35,366 bases of DNA, taken from positions 1 through 35,366 of the forward strand of contig JADZAY010000017.1 in NCBI GenBank assembly GCA_020852375.1, in the 5' to 3' direction. The number at the start of each line of letters is the position of its first letter. The stretch's first letter is position 1. Both the position numbers and the translations under genes were made by a program. The notes under the pieces are model-generated. The model was not told where the DNA came from. It did not search any database and saw only the letters and a program-made list of their open reading frames with translations. Shown here one piece after another: positions 1-6,547 of the stretch. The DNA comes from Candidatus Yanofskyibacteriota bacterium. Lineage in GTDB: Bacteria; Patescibacteriota; Minisyncoccia; 2-02-FULL-40-12; GWA2-44-9.

Positions 1-20
1 AAAAAATGCCACGGGGCATA
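1..20 (-). terminator. intrinsic terminator, minus strand
   Basis: On the minus strand an ATGCC stem with a CCGT loop and GGCAT partner runs into six T residues at the window edge. It lies downstream of the minus-strand orphan and may be a second, backup terminator. Confidence 0.5.
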
Positions 21-56
21 GGAGTGGTCGTCGGCGATGATAGGGAATGAGCTACA

Positions 57-82
57 AGAAAGCCCCGGGAATTCCGGGGCTG
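57..82 (-). terminator. intrinsic terminator of the first orphan gene
   Basis: The minus strand has a GC-rich hairpin (AGCCCCGG / CCGGGGCT arms) followed by TTTCTT, about 20 bases after the stop codon of the 63-aa orphan. Confidence 0.6.
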
Positions 83-102
83 CGACACTCGTGCGTTATC
101 GG

Positions 103-294
103 CTATCTCCTCAGTTTGCGGATCAGCTCGCAGTGCGCGAGGTAGTCCGCGACGAGGGACGAGGCAACGCGGGTCTGTGTTCCCACGCCCCCATCCTCGA
201 TCTCTACCTGCATGTCACTGATATCGAGCTCGCCGCCATGAAGTCGGAGCACGACTCGAGGGCGCTGCGGGGTTGCGGGGCGGTCGTCCGTCAC
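103..294 (-). CDS. hypothetical protein, 63 aa
   Basis: I do not recognise this small protein. It has a charged N-terminus, a central segment rich in D and E (ELDISDMQVEIEDGG) and a basic C-terminal helix ending KLRR; no membrane segment is visible. I chose the GTG at 294 rather than the GTG at 300 of the ORF track because the AGGAGG ribosome site would abut the latter. The gene has its own promoter at 315-343 with near-consensus -35 and -10 boxes and a hairpin terminator behind it, so it is a complete transcription unit. This punctuation is the main evidence that it is real and not an artefact. Function is unknown. Confidence 0.65.
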   Translation of the reverse strand: MTDDRPATPQRPRVVLRLHGGELDISDMQVEIEDGGVGTQTRVASSLVADYLAHCELIRKLRR

Positions 295-314
295 GGGCAC
301 CTCCTGGTGAAGTG

Positions 315-343
315 ATTATAAAATGAGAGTGCAGATAAGTCAA
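315..343 (-). promoter_or_regulatory. consensus promoter for the 63-aa orphan
   Basis: Minus strand TTGACT, 17-bp spacer, TATAAT. The predicted start near 308 gives a leader of about 14 nt containing AGGAGG. Confidence 0.8.
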
Positions 344-347
344 GATA

Positions 348-375
348 CAAAAAAACCCGGCGCCGTAGCGCCGGG
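348..375 (-). terminator. intrinsic terminator, minus strand
   Basis: Stem CCCGGCGC with a 4-nt loop and GCGCCGGG, followed on the minus strand by seven T residues. The same 8-bp stem recurs at 769-788. No ORF ends just upstream of it, so it seems to end a non-coding transcript (see the 376-475 candidate). Confidence 0.8.
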
Positions 376-475
376 CCCTGACGCGGAGTATTCCGAGTCA
401 GTTGTCCGTGACTGTCCGGCGGAGCCGGAGCTGGTCGCTGAACGGAATTCAATATATTACGCGGCAGGACCCTTG
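376..475 (-). ncRNA. candidate small RNA between two terminators
   Basis: About 100 bases lie between the terminator of the 66-aa gene and a strong terminator, with no ORF carrying a ribosome site. The minus-strand sequence could fold with an ATTCCG/CGGAAT stem enclosing a CCGGC-TCC-GCCGG hairpin and a CAGT/ACTG hairpin. A TATACT -10 lies at 481-486 but no convincing -35 is seen. It could also be the 3' tail of the upstream gene's transcript. Confidence 0.35.
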
Positions 476-484
476 GCAATAGTA

Positions 485-514
485 TAAAGAACAACCCTAC
501 TCGAGTAGGGTTGT
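485..514 (-). terminator. palindrome overlapping the end of the 66-aa gene
   Basis: A perfect 24-bp palindrome (ACAACCCTAC / GTAGGGTTGT arms with TCGA centre) spans the TAG stop codon of the 66-aa gene and is followed on the minus strand by a weak TCTTTAT tract. It is probably a terminator fused to the coding end. Confidence 0.5.
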
Positions 515-697
515 GTCGTCCAGGTAGCGGAGGATGGTTTTCTCCGATACCGAACCGTGTGCTGTGCGGACGCGGTCGATGATCTCTTGCGTCGTCACCT
601 TGTGCTGCTGGCGGTGCAGGGTGATGGCGTCGGCCGTCTTTGGTGAGATCCGGACGAATACGACCTCACCCTCCTTCCTGAAAAAGAGCTGGGGCAT
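497..697 (-). CDS. hypothetical protein, 66 aa, small helix-turn-helix-like domain
   Basis: A complete small gene with AGGAGG and a 4-nt spacing to ATG. The protein is one compact domain with a predicted beta start (VVFVRISPKT) and two helices around TTQEIIDRVR and SEKTILRYL, resembling a helix-turn-helix. By eye the same pattern makes up the C-terminal 50 residues of the neighbouring 197-aa membrane protein: SKT, then (Q)(E/D)xIDRxR, then (S/T)E(K/D)TIL. The two are therefore paralogous modules, one free and one membrane-tethered. The gene has its own promoter (727-755) and its stop codon lies inside a palindromic terminator. Exact function is unknown; DNA binding is an inference from the pattern. 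Confidence 0.75.
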   Translation of the reverse strand: MPQLFFRKEGEVVFVRISPKTADAITLHRQQHKVTTQEIIDRVRTAHGSVSEKTILRYLDDTTLLE

Positions 698-726
698 GGT
701 TCCTCCTGAGTGGTACGCCGGAGTTC

Positions 727-755
727 ACCATATCTCAAATTTGAAGTTTCGTCAA
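727..755 (-). promoter_or_regulatory. promoter for the 66-aa gene
   Basis: Minus strand TTGACG, 17-bp spacer, TATGGT, giving a predicted start near 720 and a ~23-nt leader with AGGAGG. Confidence 0.75.
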
Positions 756-760
756 AACCC

Positions 761-788
761 ACAAGAAACCCGGCGCGGAAGCGCCGGG
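761..788 (-). terminator. intrinsic terminator of the 197-aa gene
   Basis: Stem CCCGGCGC with TTCC loop and GCGCCGGG, then TTTCTTGT on the minus strand, just after the stop of the 197-aa gene. Confidence 0.75.
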
Positions 789-795
789 ATCGCGG

Positions 796-1389
796 TCAGT
801 AACCGCGGGCTTCGAGGAAGGCGAGGATGGTGTCCTCGGTGATCCATGGTTGCTCGACACGGATGCGGTCGATCAGATCCTGGATCGAGAACCCGATATC
901 GGCTCGGTAGACCCAGAGGCGATGGCTGGTCTTCGAGGAGAGAGTGACGCATCGCATCTCGCCGTCTTCCATGAAGAAGATTCGGTTCAGGAAGGGACCG
1001 ACAGCTTCCCGATACCCCGCGGGATCTTTTCCCCGCAGAGCGTCGACAAACACCCTAGCAATCGGCGGACTCGGGAGATTTCGTCCGACGCTCCAGCGGA
1101 GTAGGGTCGGATACGGAACAAACAGGCCGTCAGCAAGCGCCTGGTCGAATGCTCGGTTGCCGGTCAGCGCCATGCGCACCATGCGGTGCAGCTGCTCCGG
1201 CGCCGTCAGTTCGGGTGGTGGCATCTCGGATGCCTTCCGGTAGCTCAGATACGCCAACCTCATCGCGCCGAGCGAGAACAGGAGGATGGCGATGGCCGCC
1301 GCAGAGGCCGCAACTGAGCCGATCGCGAAGGACATGAAGCCGGCGATCGCGGAAAACAGGGCGAGGCCGAAGATTTCAAGGGGCTGCAT
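796..1389 (-). CDS. membrane-anchored hypothetical protein, 197 aa
   Basis: The first ~48 residues form two hydrophobic helices (LEIFGLALFSAIAGFMSFAIG and AASAAAIAILLFSLGAM), so the protein sits in the membrane with most of it probably cytoplasmic. A middle region of about 90 residues follows, and the last ~50 residues match the free 66-aa protein encoded next door (SKT, then IQDLIDRIR and ITEDTILAFL). I use the ATG at 1389 because GGAG lies 5 nt before it; the ORF-track start (GTG at 1395) falls on the ribosome site. It is a single-gene unit with a promoter at 1420-1448 and a terminator at 761-788. Its role is unknown. A membrane-tethered DNA- or protein-binding module whose partner is the 66-aa paralog is a testable guess. 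Confidence 0.75.
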   Translation of the reverse strand: MQPLEIFGLALFSAIAGFMSFAIGSVAASAAAIAILLFSLGAMRLAYLSYRKASEMPPPELTAPEQLHRMVRMALTGNRAFDQALADGLFVPYPTLLRWSVGRNLPSPPIARVFVDALRGKDPAGYREAVGPFLNRIFFMEDGEMRCVTLSSKTSHRLWVYRADIGFSIQDLIDRIRVEQPWITEDTILAFLEARGY

Positions 1390-1419
1390 GAACACTCCTT
1401 TCGGGTGGTGCTGATTATT

Positions 1420-1448
1420 ATAGTAAACTAAATTATGTTGAGTGTCAA
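1420..1448 (-). promoter_or_regulatory. consensus promoter for the 197-aa gene
   Basis: Minus strand TTGACA, 17-bp spacer, TACTAT. It is divergent from the maf promoter. Confidence 0.8.
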
Positions 1449-1459
1449 CTTATCTGGGC

Positions 1460-1487
1460 TTGCCGAGAGGCGTCGGTACGATATACT
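1460..1487 (+). promoter_or_regulatory. promoter for maf
   Basis: TTGCCG, 16-bp spacer, TATACT. The predicted start near 1494 leaves a short leader with AAGGAGG before the TTG start, which argues against the ORF-track start at 1435. Confidence 0.65.
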
Positions 1488-1509
1488 TGTCGTCCACAAG
1501 GAGGGTTCT

Positions 1510-2103
1510 TTGAGAGTCATACTTGGTTCGTCGTCGCCTCGCCGACTGGAGATTGCCCGTCGGGTGTGGCCGCACGTGGAAGTGCTCGCTCCGAACATCG
1601 ATGAAGATGCGTTCAGCGAGGACCTGCCCGCAACGCTGACGCTGGCCATCGCGATGGCGAAGAATAAGGCGGTGCGCAGGTTGGTTGCCAGCCCTGTGCT
1701 GGTGGTGACCGCCGATACGCTGGCGGAGGTGCTTCTCGGTAGTGGACGGCGGGAGGTCCGCGGGAAGCCGCATGATGCGACTGAGGCGGCATTCTGGCTT
1801 CGCCAGTATCGCGATCATCCGGTGTCCGTCGTTACATCGGTGGTCATCGCAGAGGTCGCCGAGGACGGTGGATGGCTCATGACGACACACACCGATGTTG
1901 CCCGTGTTCGTTTTACCGGGCTTACCGATGAGCTCATTGCGCAGATCGTCGCAGAGGGTACGGTGCTCGGGTGCGCGGGGGCGTTCACTATGGAGCATCC
2001 GCTCTTTGCCGGACACGTGATCGTCCGGGGCGATCCTGAAACCGTTCAGGGTCTTCCGAGCAGGTTCCTCCGGCGTCCAAGCGAGGAGCTTGCGTCTGCC
2101 TGA
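1510..2103 (+). CDS. maf: Maf-family nucleoside triphosphate pyrophosphatase
   Basis: Maf proteins hydrolyse non-canonical or modified nucleoside triphosphates to monophosphate and pyrophosphate in the cytoplasm, cleaning the nucleotide pool. The protein begins with the family's substrate-loop motif (LGSSSPRRLEI), has VVTADTL where the catalytic aspartate is expected, then GKP at the usual distance, and ends with the GLPSRFL segment typical of the family. The TTG start at 1510 follows AAGGAGG and gives 197 aa, the usual family length. The longer ORF from 1435 starts upstream of the predicted promoter -10. A tight tetraloop terminator follows the stop immediately, so maf is monocistronic. Confidence 0.85.
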   Translation: MRVILGSSSPRRLEIARRVWPHVEVLAPNIDEDAFSEDLPATLTLAIAMAKNKAVRRLVASPVLVVTADTLAEVLLGSGRREVRGKPHDATEAAFWLRQYRDHPVSVVTSVVIAEVAEDGGWLMTTHTDVARVRFTGLTDELIAQIVAEGTVLGCAGAFTMEHPLFAGHVIVRGDPETVQGLPSRFLRRPSEELASA

Positions 2104-2130
2104 CGGCCGCTTCGGCGGCCGTTTTTGTTT
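2104..2130 (+). terminator. intrinsic terminator of maf
   Basis: CGGCCGC stem, TTCG tetraloop, GCGGCCG, then TTTTTGTTT directly after the stop codon. Confidence 0.9.
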
Positions 2131-2140
2131 ACGGAGGGTG

Positions 2141-2146
2141 TATACT
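2141..2146 (+). promoter_or_regulatory. -10 box for the P-type ATPase gene
   Basis: TATACT ends 11 bases before the ATG, so the transcript would carry only a ~5-nt leader and no ribosome site. No clear -35 is seen. Confidence 0.5.
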
Positions 2147-2157
2147 GGTGCTAACCC

Positions 2158-3996
2158 ATGGTGTTCTCATTTCATCGTTCTCCGCAACGCGAGTATGCGG
2201 TCTTGGCGGGGGTCGGCGTGGCGCTCCTTTTGCACTTCGCGTGGTCGCCGATCGATCGCATCCTGCTCATCGTTGCGGCGGTCGGCTCGTTGTCACTGGC
2301 CGTGCGGGCGTTTCGCGATGTCCTGCGCTTACACGTCACCATCGATGTTTTCAATGTATTCGCCCTTGGCGTGTCATTCGCGACCGGAGAGGTTCCGTCG
2401 GCGGCGTTCATCGTCCTGATGATCACGAGCGCCGACCTCTTGGATTGGCGTACGCGCAGCGGCGTTCGTGATGCGGTTCGTGAGTTGTTGGCGCTCAAGC
2501 CGCAGACCGCGTTGCGCATCCGCGGAGAAGACTCTGAGACGATACCGGCGACCGAGATCCGCGTCGGCGATGAAGTTCTCGTCCAGCCGGGTGCTGCTAT
2601 CCCGGTGGATGGCATTGTGGTGAGCGGGCGCGCCCTGGTGAACGAGGCACTGGTGACCGGCGAATCAACTCCGGTCGAGAAGATCGCTGGCTCTCGGGTG
2701 CTGGTGTCGACCGTGGCTGATGTCGGAGCGATCCGGGTTCGCGCCACGCACATCGGGAAGGACTCAACGATCGAGCGGATGGCCGAGCTCATGCGCACCG
2801 CGGCGGCGAACAAGTCTACTCCCGAGCGTCTGGCCGATCGATTCGCGGCTGCATTCCTTCCGCTCATCATTCTGGCCGGTGCGGGCCTCTATGTTGCGAC
2901 GCATGATCTTCGCATGGTCGCCGCGTTTTTTCTGGTCGCGTGCGCCGATGATATGGCTCTCGCGATACCACTGGCGATGACGGCATCCCTCGGATGGGCC
3001 GCTCGTCGCGGGGTGATCATCAAAGGGGGCACGTGGCTGCACACGCTCTCGCGGGTCCAGACGGTCATCCTCGACAAGACGGGTACGCTCACCTACGGCA
3101 GTTTTCGGCTTGACCGTATTCACCGTGAGCCGGGGGTGAGCGAGGATGAAGTGTGGCGTCTTATCGGGGTTGCGGAGAAGTTCTCTGAGCATCCGATCGG
3201 GCGTGCTCTTTTTGCCCAGGCTCGGCAGCGGGTTGGTGCACTCGGTGATCCCGACGACTTCGTTTCCCATAAAGGCGCGGGCGTCGCCGCCGTGATCGGT
3301 GGTCATCGCGTGGCGGTCGGAAGCGACCAACTCATGGATCTGGTGGAGGTGGCGGATCGGGCGCATGTTGCCGCCGTACTTGCCGAATCCCGAAGTGCTT
3401 CAGTCGGGACGCCGGTCGCAGTGTTGCGCGACGGCGTCCTTCTTGCGGTCGTATCGCTTGCCGATGCTCCACGTCCGGAGGCGGCTGAAAGCTTGGCTCA
3501 GATCAGGCGCTTGGGTGTTCCGGATATCCTGATGTTCACCGGTGATGCAGAAGAGGCGGCCCAGCGCGTGGCGCAGCAGCTCGGTATTACGCGCGTGGTT
3601 GCCCGTATGCGTCCGGAGGATAAATTGCAGCAACTTGAACGGATCACGCACGGCCCGGTCGCGATGGTCGGCGACGGTATCAACGATGCTCCAGCTCTCG
3701 CGCGTGCCGATGTGGGTATTGCCATGGGAAAGGGCGGAACCGCCATCGCATCTGAAGCGGCGGATGTCGTTATCCTCACCGATGACCTCCATCGCCTCGC
3801 CGACATCATCCGTCTCGGGCGCAGAACCATGTCGGTGGTTCGATGGGATATTGGTATCTGGACCCTTTCAAATGCCGTTGGTTTCTGGCTCGTGCTTACC
3901 GGGGTTGCCGGTCCTGCGCTTGCCGCGTTCTACAACTTCGCGACCGATTTCCTTCCGCTCATCAACTCATCCCGGCTCTTTCGGGAGCGAGCGTGA
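2158..3996 (+). CDS. P-type ATPase with altered ion-site motif
   Basis: This is a membrane ATPase that cycles through an aspartyl-phosphate to move a cation. Visible in order are N-terminal membrane helices with no metal-binding HMA domain, the actuator motif VTGES (~residue 165), further helices, the phosphorylation motif DKTGTLT (~303), the nucleotide-binding SEHPIGRAL that P1B heavy-metal pumps carry, the hinge GDGINDAPAL (~505), and two last helices. The layout fits the P1B group. However, the position of the CPC/CPx metal motif before the phosphorylation domain reads VACADDMALAIP, with Asp-Asp instead of Pro-Cys, so the transported ion cannot be assigned. At 612 aa it is compact for the family. 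Its TGA stop lies inside the gpsA extended -10. Confidence 0.88.
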   Translation: MVFSFHRSPQREYAVLAGVGVALLLHFAWSPIDRILLIVAAVGSLSLAVRAFRDVLRLHVTIDVFNVFALGVSFATGEVPSAAFIVLMITSADLLDWRTRSGVRDAVRELLALKPQTALRIRGEDSETIPATEIRVGDEVLVQPGAAIPVDGIVVSGRALVNEALVTGESTPVEKIAGSRVLVSTVADVGAIRVRATHIGKDSTIERMAELMRTAAANKSTPERLADRFAAAFLPLIILAGAGLYVATHDLRMVAAFFLVACADDMALAIPLAMTASLGWAARRGVIIKGGTWLHTLSRVQTVILDKTGTLTYGSFRLDRIHREPGVSEDEVWRLIGVAEKFSEHPIGRALFAQARQRVGALGDPDDFVSHKGAGVAAVIGGHRVAVGSDQLMDLVEVADRAHVAAVLAESRSASVGTPVAVLRDGVLLAVVSLADAPRPEAAESLAQIRRLGVPDILMFTGDAEEAAQRVAQQLGITRVVARMRPEDKLQQLERITHGPVAMVGDGINDAPALARADVGIAMGKGGTAIASEAADVVILTDDLHRLADIIRLGRRTMSVVRWDIGIWTLSNAVGFWLVLTGVAGPALAAFYNFATDFLPLINSSRLFRERA

Positions 3997-4002
3997 TACA
4001 AT
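3994..4002 (+). promoter_or_regulatory. extended -10 promoter for gpsA
   Basis: TGATACAAT fits TGnTATAAT; its TGA is the stop codon of the ATPase gene. A ~20-nt leader with GGAGGG follows. Confidence 0.6.
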
Positions 4003-4029
4003 GGACCTATAACCTTAGCGGAGGGAATT

Positions 4030-4929
4030 ATGGCACAACGCGTGCTTATCATCGGTGCCGGCGCACTGGGAACTGCGCTTGCGAAAGTCATTCCGAAAGA
4101 ACATGCCGAGATTGCATGGTGGGATGTCGACGAAACAAAGTGCCCGGGAGGGCGCCAGCCGTTAGAGGCGCTCGTTCCTTCGGCGAATGTCATATTTTTG
4201 TGCGTTCCGAGCTGGGCCATTCGCGCCGCGCTTGCGCCGATATCAGCGTTGGTCGTGCCGACGACCGCGGTCGTGTCGCTCGCAAAAGGGCTCGAGTCGC
4301 CGACCGCGAAGACGATGTTCGAAGTCTGCACGGAGGTGCTCCCGCCGAATCAGCCGGTGGCGGTTATGGGTGGCGCTATGCTCGCATCGGAGATTGGCTC
4401 CGGACTTCCCGGTATGGCGGTACTTGCCTCGCCGAACGATGCCGTTGCCGCCGACCTCATCGCGCTGCTTCGTGGTTCGGCGCTGCAGCTGTCGTGGGTA
4501 AGCGACGCGCGGTCGGTGGCGATCGCGGGGGTTCTGAAGAATATCTATGCCATCGTGCTCGGTATCGGAGACGGGCTTGGGCTGGGGAGTAACACGCGCG
4601 GGTGGCTGTTTGCGCAGGCGGTTCGAGAGATGCTGGAGATCGGAAAGATCATGCAGGCCGATCAGCAGGTGTTGCTGTCGGTTGCCGGTATCGGGGACCT
4701 TGTTGCGACGGGGCTGTCGGCGAACTCCAAGAATCATACGGCGGGGACCGAGCTTGCCACGGCGGGGAGGACGTCCATCGCATGCGAGGGTATTGCGTCG
4801 TTCCCGTCCGTTCTGCAGGTGATCGGCGTCCGTCCGAACCTTCGTCTTTTCAATGCGCTTGAAGCGATCCTTATTCGCGGGCAGAACGTGCGCATTGTTA
4901 TCCAAGACCTTATCTATCAGAAAGCGTAG
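4030..4929 (+). CDS. gpsA: NAD(P)-dependent glycerol-3-phosphate dehydrogenase
   Basis: GpsA reduces dihydroxyacetone phosphate to sn-glycerol-3-phosphate, the backbone of phospholipids, in the cytoplasm. The N-terminus has the Rossmann signature GAGALGTALA. SLAKGLE supplies a conserved lysine segment, and the C-terminal helical domain carries the family signature GVLKNIYAIVLGIGDGLGLGSNTRG, including the catalytic lysine. The protein is 299 aa, somewhat shorter than the usual ~330. The start is supported by GGAGGG seven bases before the ATG. It follows the ATPase gene by 33 bases but has its own extended -10. A short, divergent GpsA is plausible for this lineage; I am confident of the family, less of the exact cofactor. 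Confidence 0.85.
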   Translation: MAQRVLIIGAGALGTALAKVIPKEHAEIAWWDVDETKCPGGRQPLEALVPSANVIFLCVPSWAIRAALAPISALVVPTTAVVSLAKGLESPTAKTMFEVCTEVLPPNQPVAVMGGAMLASEIGSGLPGMAVLASPNDAVAADLIALLRGSALQLSWVSDARSVAIAGVLKNIYAIVLGIGDGLGLGSNTRGWLFAQAVREMLEIGKIMQADQQVLLSVAGIGDLVATGLSANSKNHTAGTELATAGRTSIACEGIASFPSVLQVIGVRPNLRLFNALEAILIRGQNVRIVIQDLIYQKA

Positions 4930-4984
4930 GTGTGTATAGCGGGGCTAGGGCGATTGGCGGGAGTGTGGGATACTATATAGGTGA

Positions 4985-5090
4985 CATTGCGGGTGGTGAA
5001 CGAAGGTAGTCCCTCGATCGTTTTGCGGCAGAGCCGCTCGGTCTCGGGACGATTCGTCATCGCCTTTGCGATGACGAATCGAAAGGGGGT
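4985..5090 (+). promoter_or_regulatory. structured leader before the DUF378 gene
   Basis: After a -10-like TACTATAT at 4971 the leader can form GTCCC/GGGAC (5009-5013 with 5046-5050) enclosing a GCGGC-AGA-GCCGC hairpin. A perfect 13-bp hairpin (5051-5063 with 5068-5080) follows, immediately ahead of the ribosome site. It is unlike the very short leaders of neighbouring genes and may be a cis-regulatory RNA. Confidence 0.4.
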
Positions 5091-5096
5091 GGCAAT

Positions 5097-5282
5097 GTGA
5101 AACTCTCTAAGCTTACCTGGTGGTTGCTCATCATCGGCGGCCTCAACTGGCTGCTTGTCGGCTTGTTCTCGCGAGACCTGATCGACATGCTGGGCCTTGG
5201 TATGACCGTGGGGCGCATCGTGTACGTCCTCGTCGGTCTCTCCGCACTGCATCAGCTGTTCGGCAAGAAGTCTATGATGTAA
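5097..5282 (+). CDS. DUF378 family small membrane protein
   Basis: At 61 aa this matches the DUF378/YuzA family: a short cytoplasmic start, a first helix containing WWLLIIGGLNWLLVGLF, a polar turn (RDLIDML), and a second helix ending in a short basic tail. Members are small inner-membrane proteins of unknown function. The GTG start follows a GGGGGTGG ribosome site. The leader upstream is long and strongly folded, and two stem-loops follow the gene, so it is a separate transcription unit. The GLNW signature is what identifies the family. Confidence 0.8.
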   Translation: MKLSKLTWWLLIIGGLNWLLVGLFSRDLIDMLGLGMTVGRIVYVLVGLSALHQLFGKKSMM

Positions 5283-5307
5283 TACGCACACCCCGGGGTG
5301 TGCGTAT
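5282..5307 (+). terminator. stem-loop after the DUF378 gene
   Basis: Perfect palindrome with ATACGCACACCCC and GGGGTGTGCGTAT arms, followed only by TTTC. A probable terminator, reinforced by the next hairpin. Confidence 0.55.
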
Positions 5308-5310
5308 TTC

Positions 5311-5346
5311 GTGCAAAAAGGCGTCCGGAGGGATGCCTTTTTGCAC
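5311..5346 (+). terminator. hairpin with A/T tracts within the stem
   Basis: GTGCAAAAAGGCGTCC, loop GGAG, GGATGCCTTTTTGCAC. The A and T tracts are inside the stem, so it can act on either strand. Confidence 0.6.
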
Positions 5347-5371
5347 ATCGAAAACAGGTGTCAGGTCAAGG

Positions 5372-5400
5372 TTGCGTCGATGGGCGGGGTGGGCTACCAT
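5372..5400 (+). promoter_or_regulatory. promoter for the metallopeptidase-like gene
   Basis: TTGCGT, 17-bp spacer, TACCAT. The start near 5407 is downstream of the ORF-track start (5298), which therefore cannot be used. Confidence 0.6.
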
Positions 5401-5423
5401 GCCGCGCGCATACCTCCCTGCTC

Positions 5424-5900
5424 ATGACTGGACGAAGCCGAAAAAAGATGGCACAGATGTTTTCCGAAGCTGCGGCGTTGCCGCGCTGCGGAGATGCGCT
5501 GGTGGACTGGTTCTTCAGGCAGTTCGTCGCGATTCTGCGAAGCGAGCGGGTCCGCATTGCCCGGAAGAAGCGGCTCATTAACCCCGATGATCCGCACCGG
5601 CGTGTCATCCGCGGTCTGATGGACCCCGACATCCACCCGTCCGGCTCATGGGTCCAGATCCTCATTAACCCCGCCAAGAACACGCATCGGTGCCGGGACG
5701 AAGAAGTCGAGACGCTCATTCACGAGCTTTCGCACGTGCTCATGCCGCGAAGTGGCGAGCGCGCCATCCTTGCGATGGAGTCCATGTTGAGTAAGCGGTT
5801 TTCTCTTGCACAGCGCCGAGCATTGAAGGCGTTCATCCCGCGCCACGAAGTGAAGCGATACCCCCGTATGGCGGTATCCCGCAAGATTGCCACCGCCTAG
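5424..5900 (+). CDS. HExxH zinc-metallopeptidase-like protein, 158 aa
   Basis: The key feature is EEVETLIHELSHVLMP, an HExxH zinc-binding motif in a helix, as in SprT-like and ImmA-like metalloproteases; ESMLSK ~25 residues later could supply a third ligand. The sequence between (DPDIHPSGSWVQILINP) looks like the strand region that precedes the active helix in such small metalloproteases. I place the start at the ATG at 5424, 17 bases after the predicted transcription start; 5448 is an alternative. Neither has a ribosome site. No signal peptide is seen, so it is probably cytoplasmic. Substrate is unknown, and proteolytic activity is inferred from the motif only. Confidence 0.65.
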   Translation: MTGRSRKKMAQMFSEAAALPRCGDALVDWFFRQFVAILRSERVRIARKKRLINPDDPHRRVIRGLMDPDIHPSGSWVQILINPAKNTHRCRDEEVETLIHELSHVLMPRSGERAILAMESMLSKRFSLAQRRALKAFIPRHEVKRYPRMAVSRKIATA

Positions 5901-5906
5901 TGGGCG

Positions 5907-5915
5907 TGGTATGGT
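5907..5915 (+). promoter_or_regulatory. extended -10 promoter
   Basis: TGGTATGGT fits the extended -10 pattern ahead of the proline-rich protein gene; AAAGGAGGA follows in the leader. Confidence 0.55.
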
Positions 5916-5945
5916 TGCGCCGTTCTCTGACAAAGGAGGAATGCC

Positions 5946-6470
5946 GTGAAGAAGTTGCGAGTCGCCTACCTCGTCTACCTTGTCATCATGATCCCGCTCC
6001 TCGTCGTCACCGTTCAGTACACGAAGCGGAAGATCGCGAATGCGGAAGCGCAGGTTCAGGCTGTGAGCGAGGGCTTGAATGCGCTCGAGCGTGCAGCCGC
6101 TCCCGCCGCCCAGCTGCCGCCCGCGCCTACTCCTACCGTTCCTGCCCCCGCTGAGCCGGTGAAGGCCGAGCCCGCTTCGCCGCAGATCGCCGAGGTCCCG
6201 CCGCCGCCCACTCCGCAGTTCGTGGTGCCGGCTGACGCGCGCGAGCTGTCGCCGATGAACGGTTGGGTGGATCAGCCCGACAAGTCAAAGCCTGGACGTC
6301 TCCATATGAACATCCGAGCCCAGTGGGCGAACGGGAAGTCGACTCGCAGGCCCGCTTCGTATGGCGGTGACTGCTGGAAGACCACCACGCGTCCGCCCGA
6401 GCGCCTGACCATCCCCGGTGGGACGGTCGACATCCTCACGCCTCGGCGCATCACGACCCCCTGTCGGTGA
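5946..6470 (+). CDS. proline-rich membrane-anchored protein, 174 aa
   Basis: Not a family I recognise. One N-terminal helix (VAYLVYLVIMIPLLVVTVQY) anchors it, a short helical stretch follows (ANAEAQVQAVSEGLNALERAAAP), then ~45 residues rich in Pro and Ala (PPAPTPTVPAPAEP) that must be an extended linker, and a C-terminal ~70-residue region with two tryptophans and two cysteines (GGDCWK and TTPC near the end), which might form a disulfide outside the cell. This looks like a surface or envelope protein on a flexible spacer. The GTG start follows AAAGGAGGAATGCC. A terminator follows the gene, so it is its own unit. Confidence 0.7.
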   Translation: MKKLRVAYLVYLVIMIPLLVVTVQYTKRKIANAEAQVQAVSEGLNALERAAAPAAQLPPAPTPTVPAPAEPVKAEPASPQIAEVPPPPTPQFVVPADARELSPMNGWVDQPDKSKPGRLHMNIRAQWANGKSTRRPASYGGDCWKTTTRPPERLTIPGGTVDILTPRRITTPCR

Positions 6471-6475
6471 TCGCT

Positions 6476-6511
6476 GCCCCCTCGCCTTGCGCGATGGGGG
6501 CGTTTTGTTTA
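6476..6511 (+). terminator. intrinsic terminator
   Basis: GCCCCC/GGGGGC stem extended by TCGC/GCGA-like pairing, then TTTTGTTT. Confidence 0.75.
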
Positions 6512-6547
6512 TCGTGCGCCCAGCCCTTTCATACTATGGAGGTGCGC

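Noticed and set aside
291-494. 67-aa minus-strand ORF across the terminator at 348-375
   Set aside because: Reads through a strong terminator and into the promoter of the next gene, with no ribosome site.
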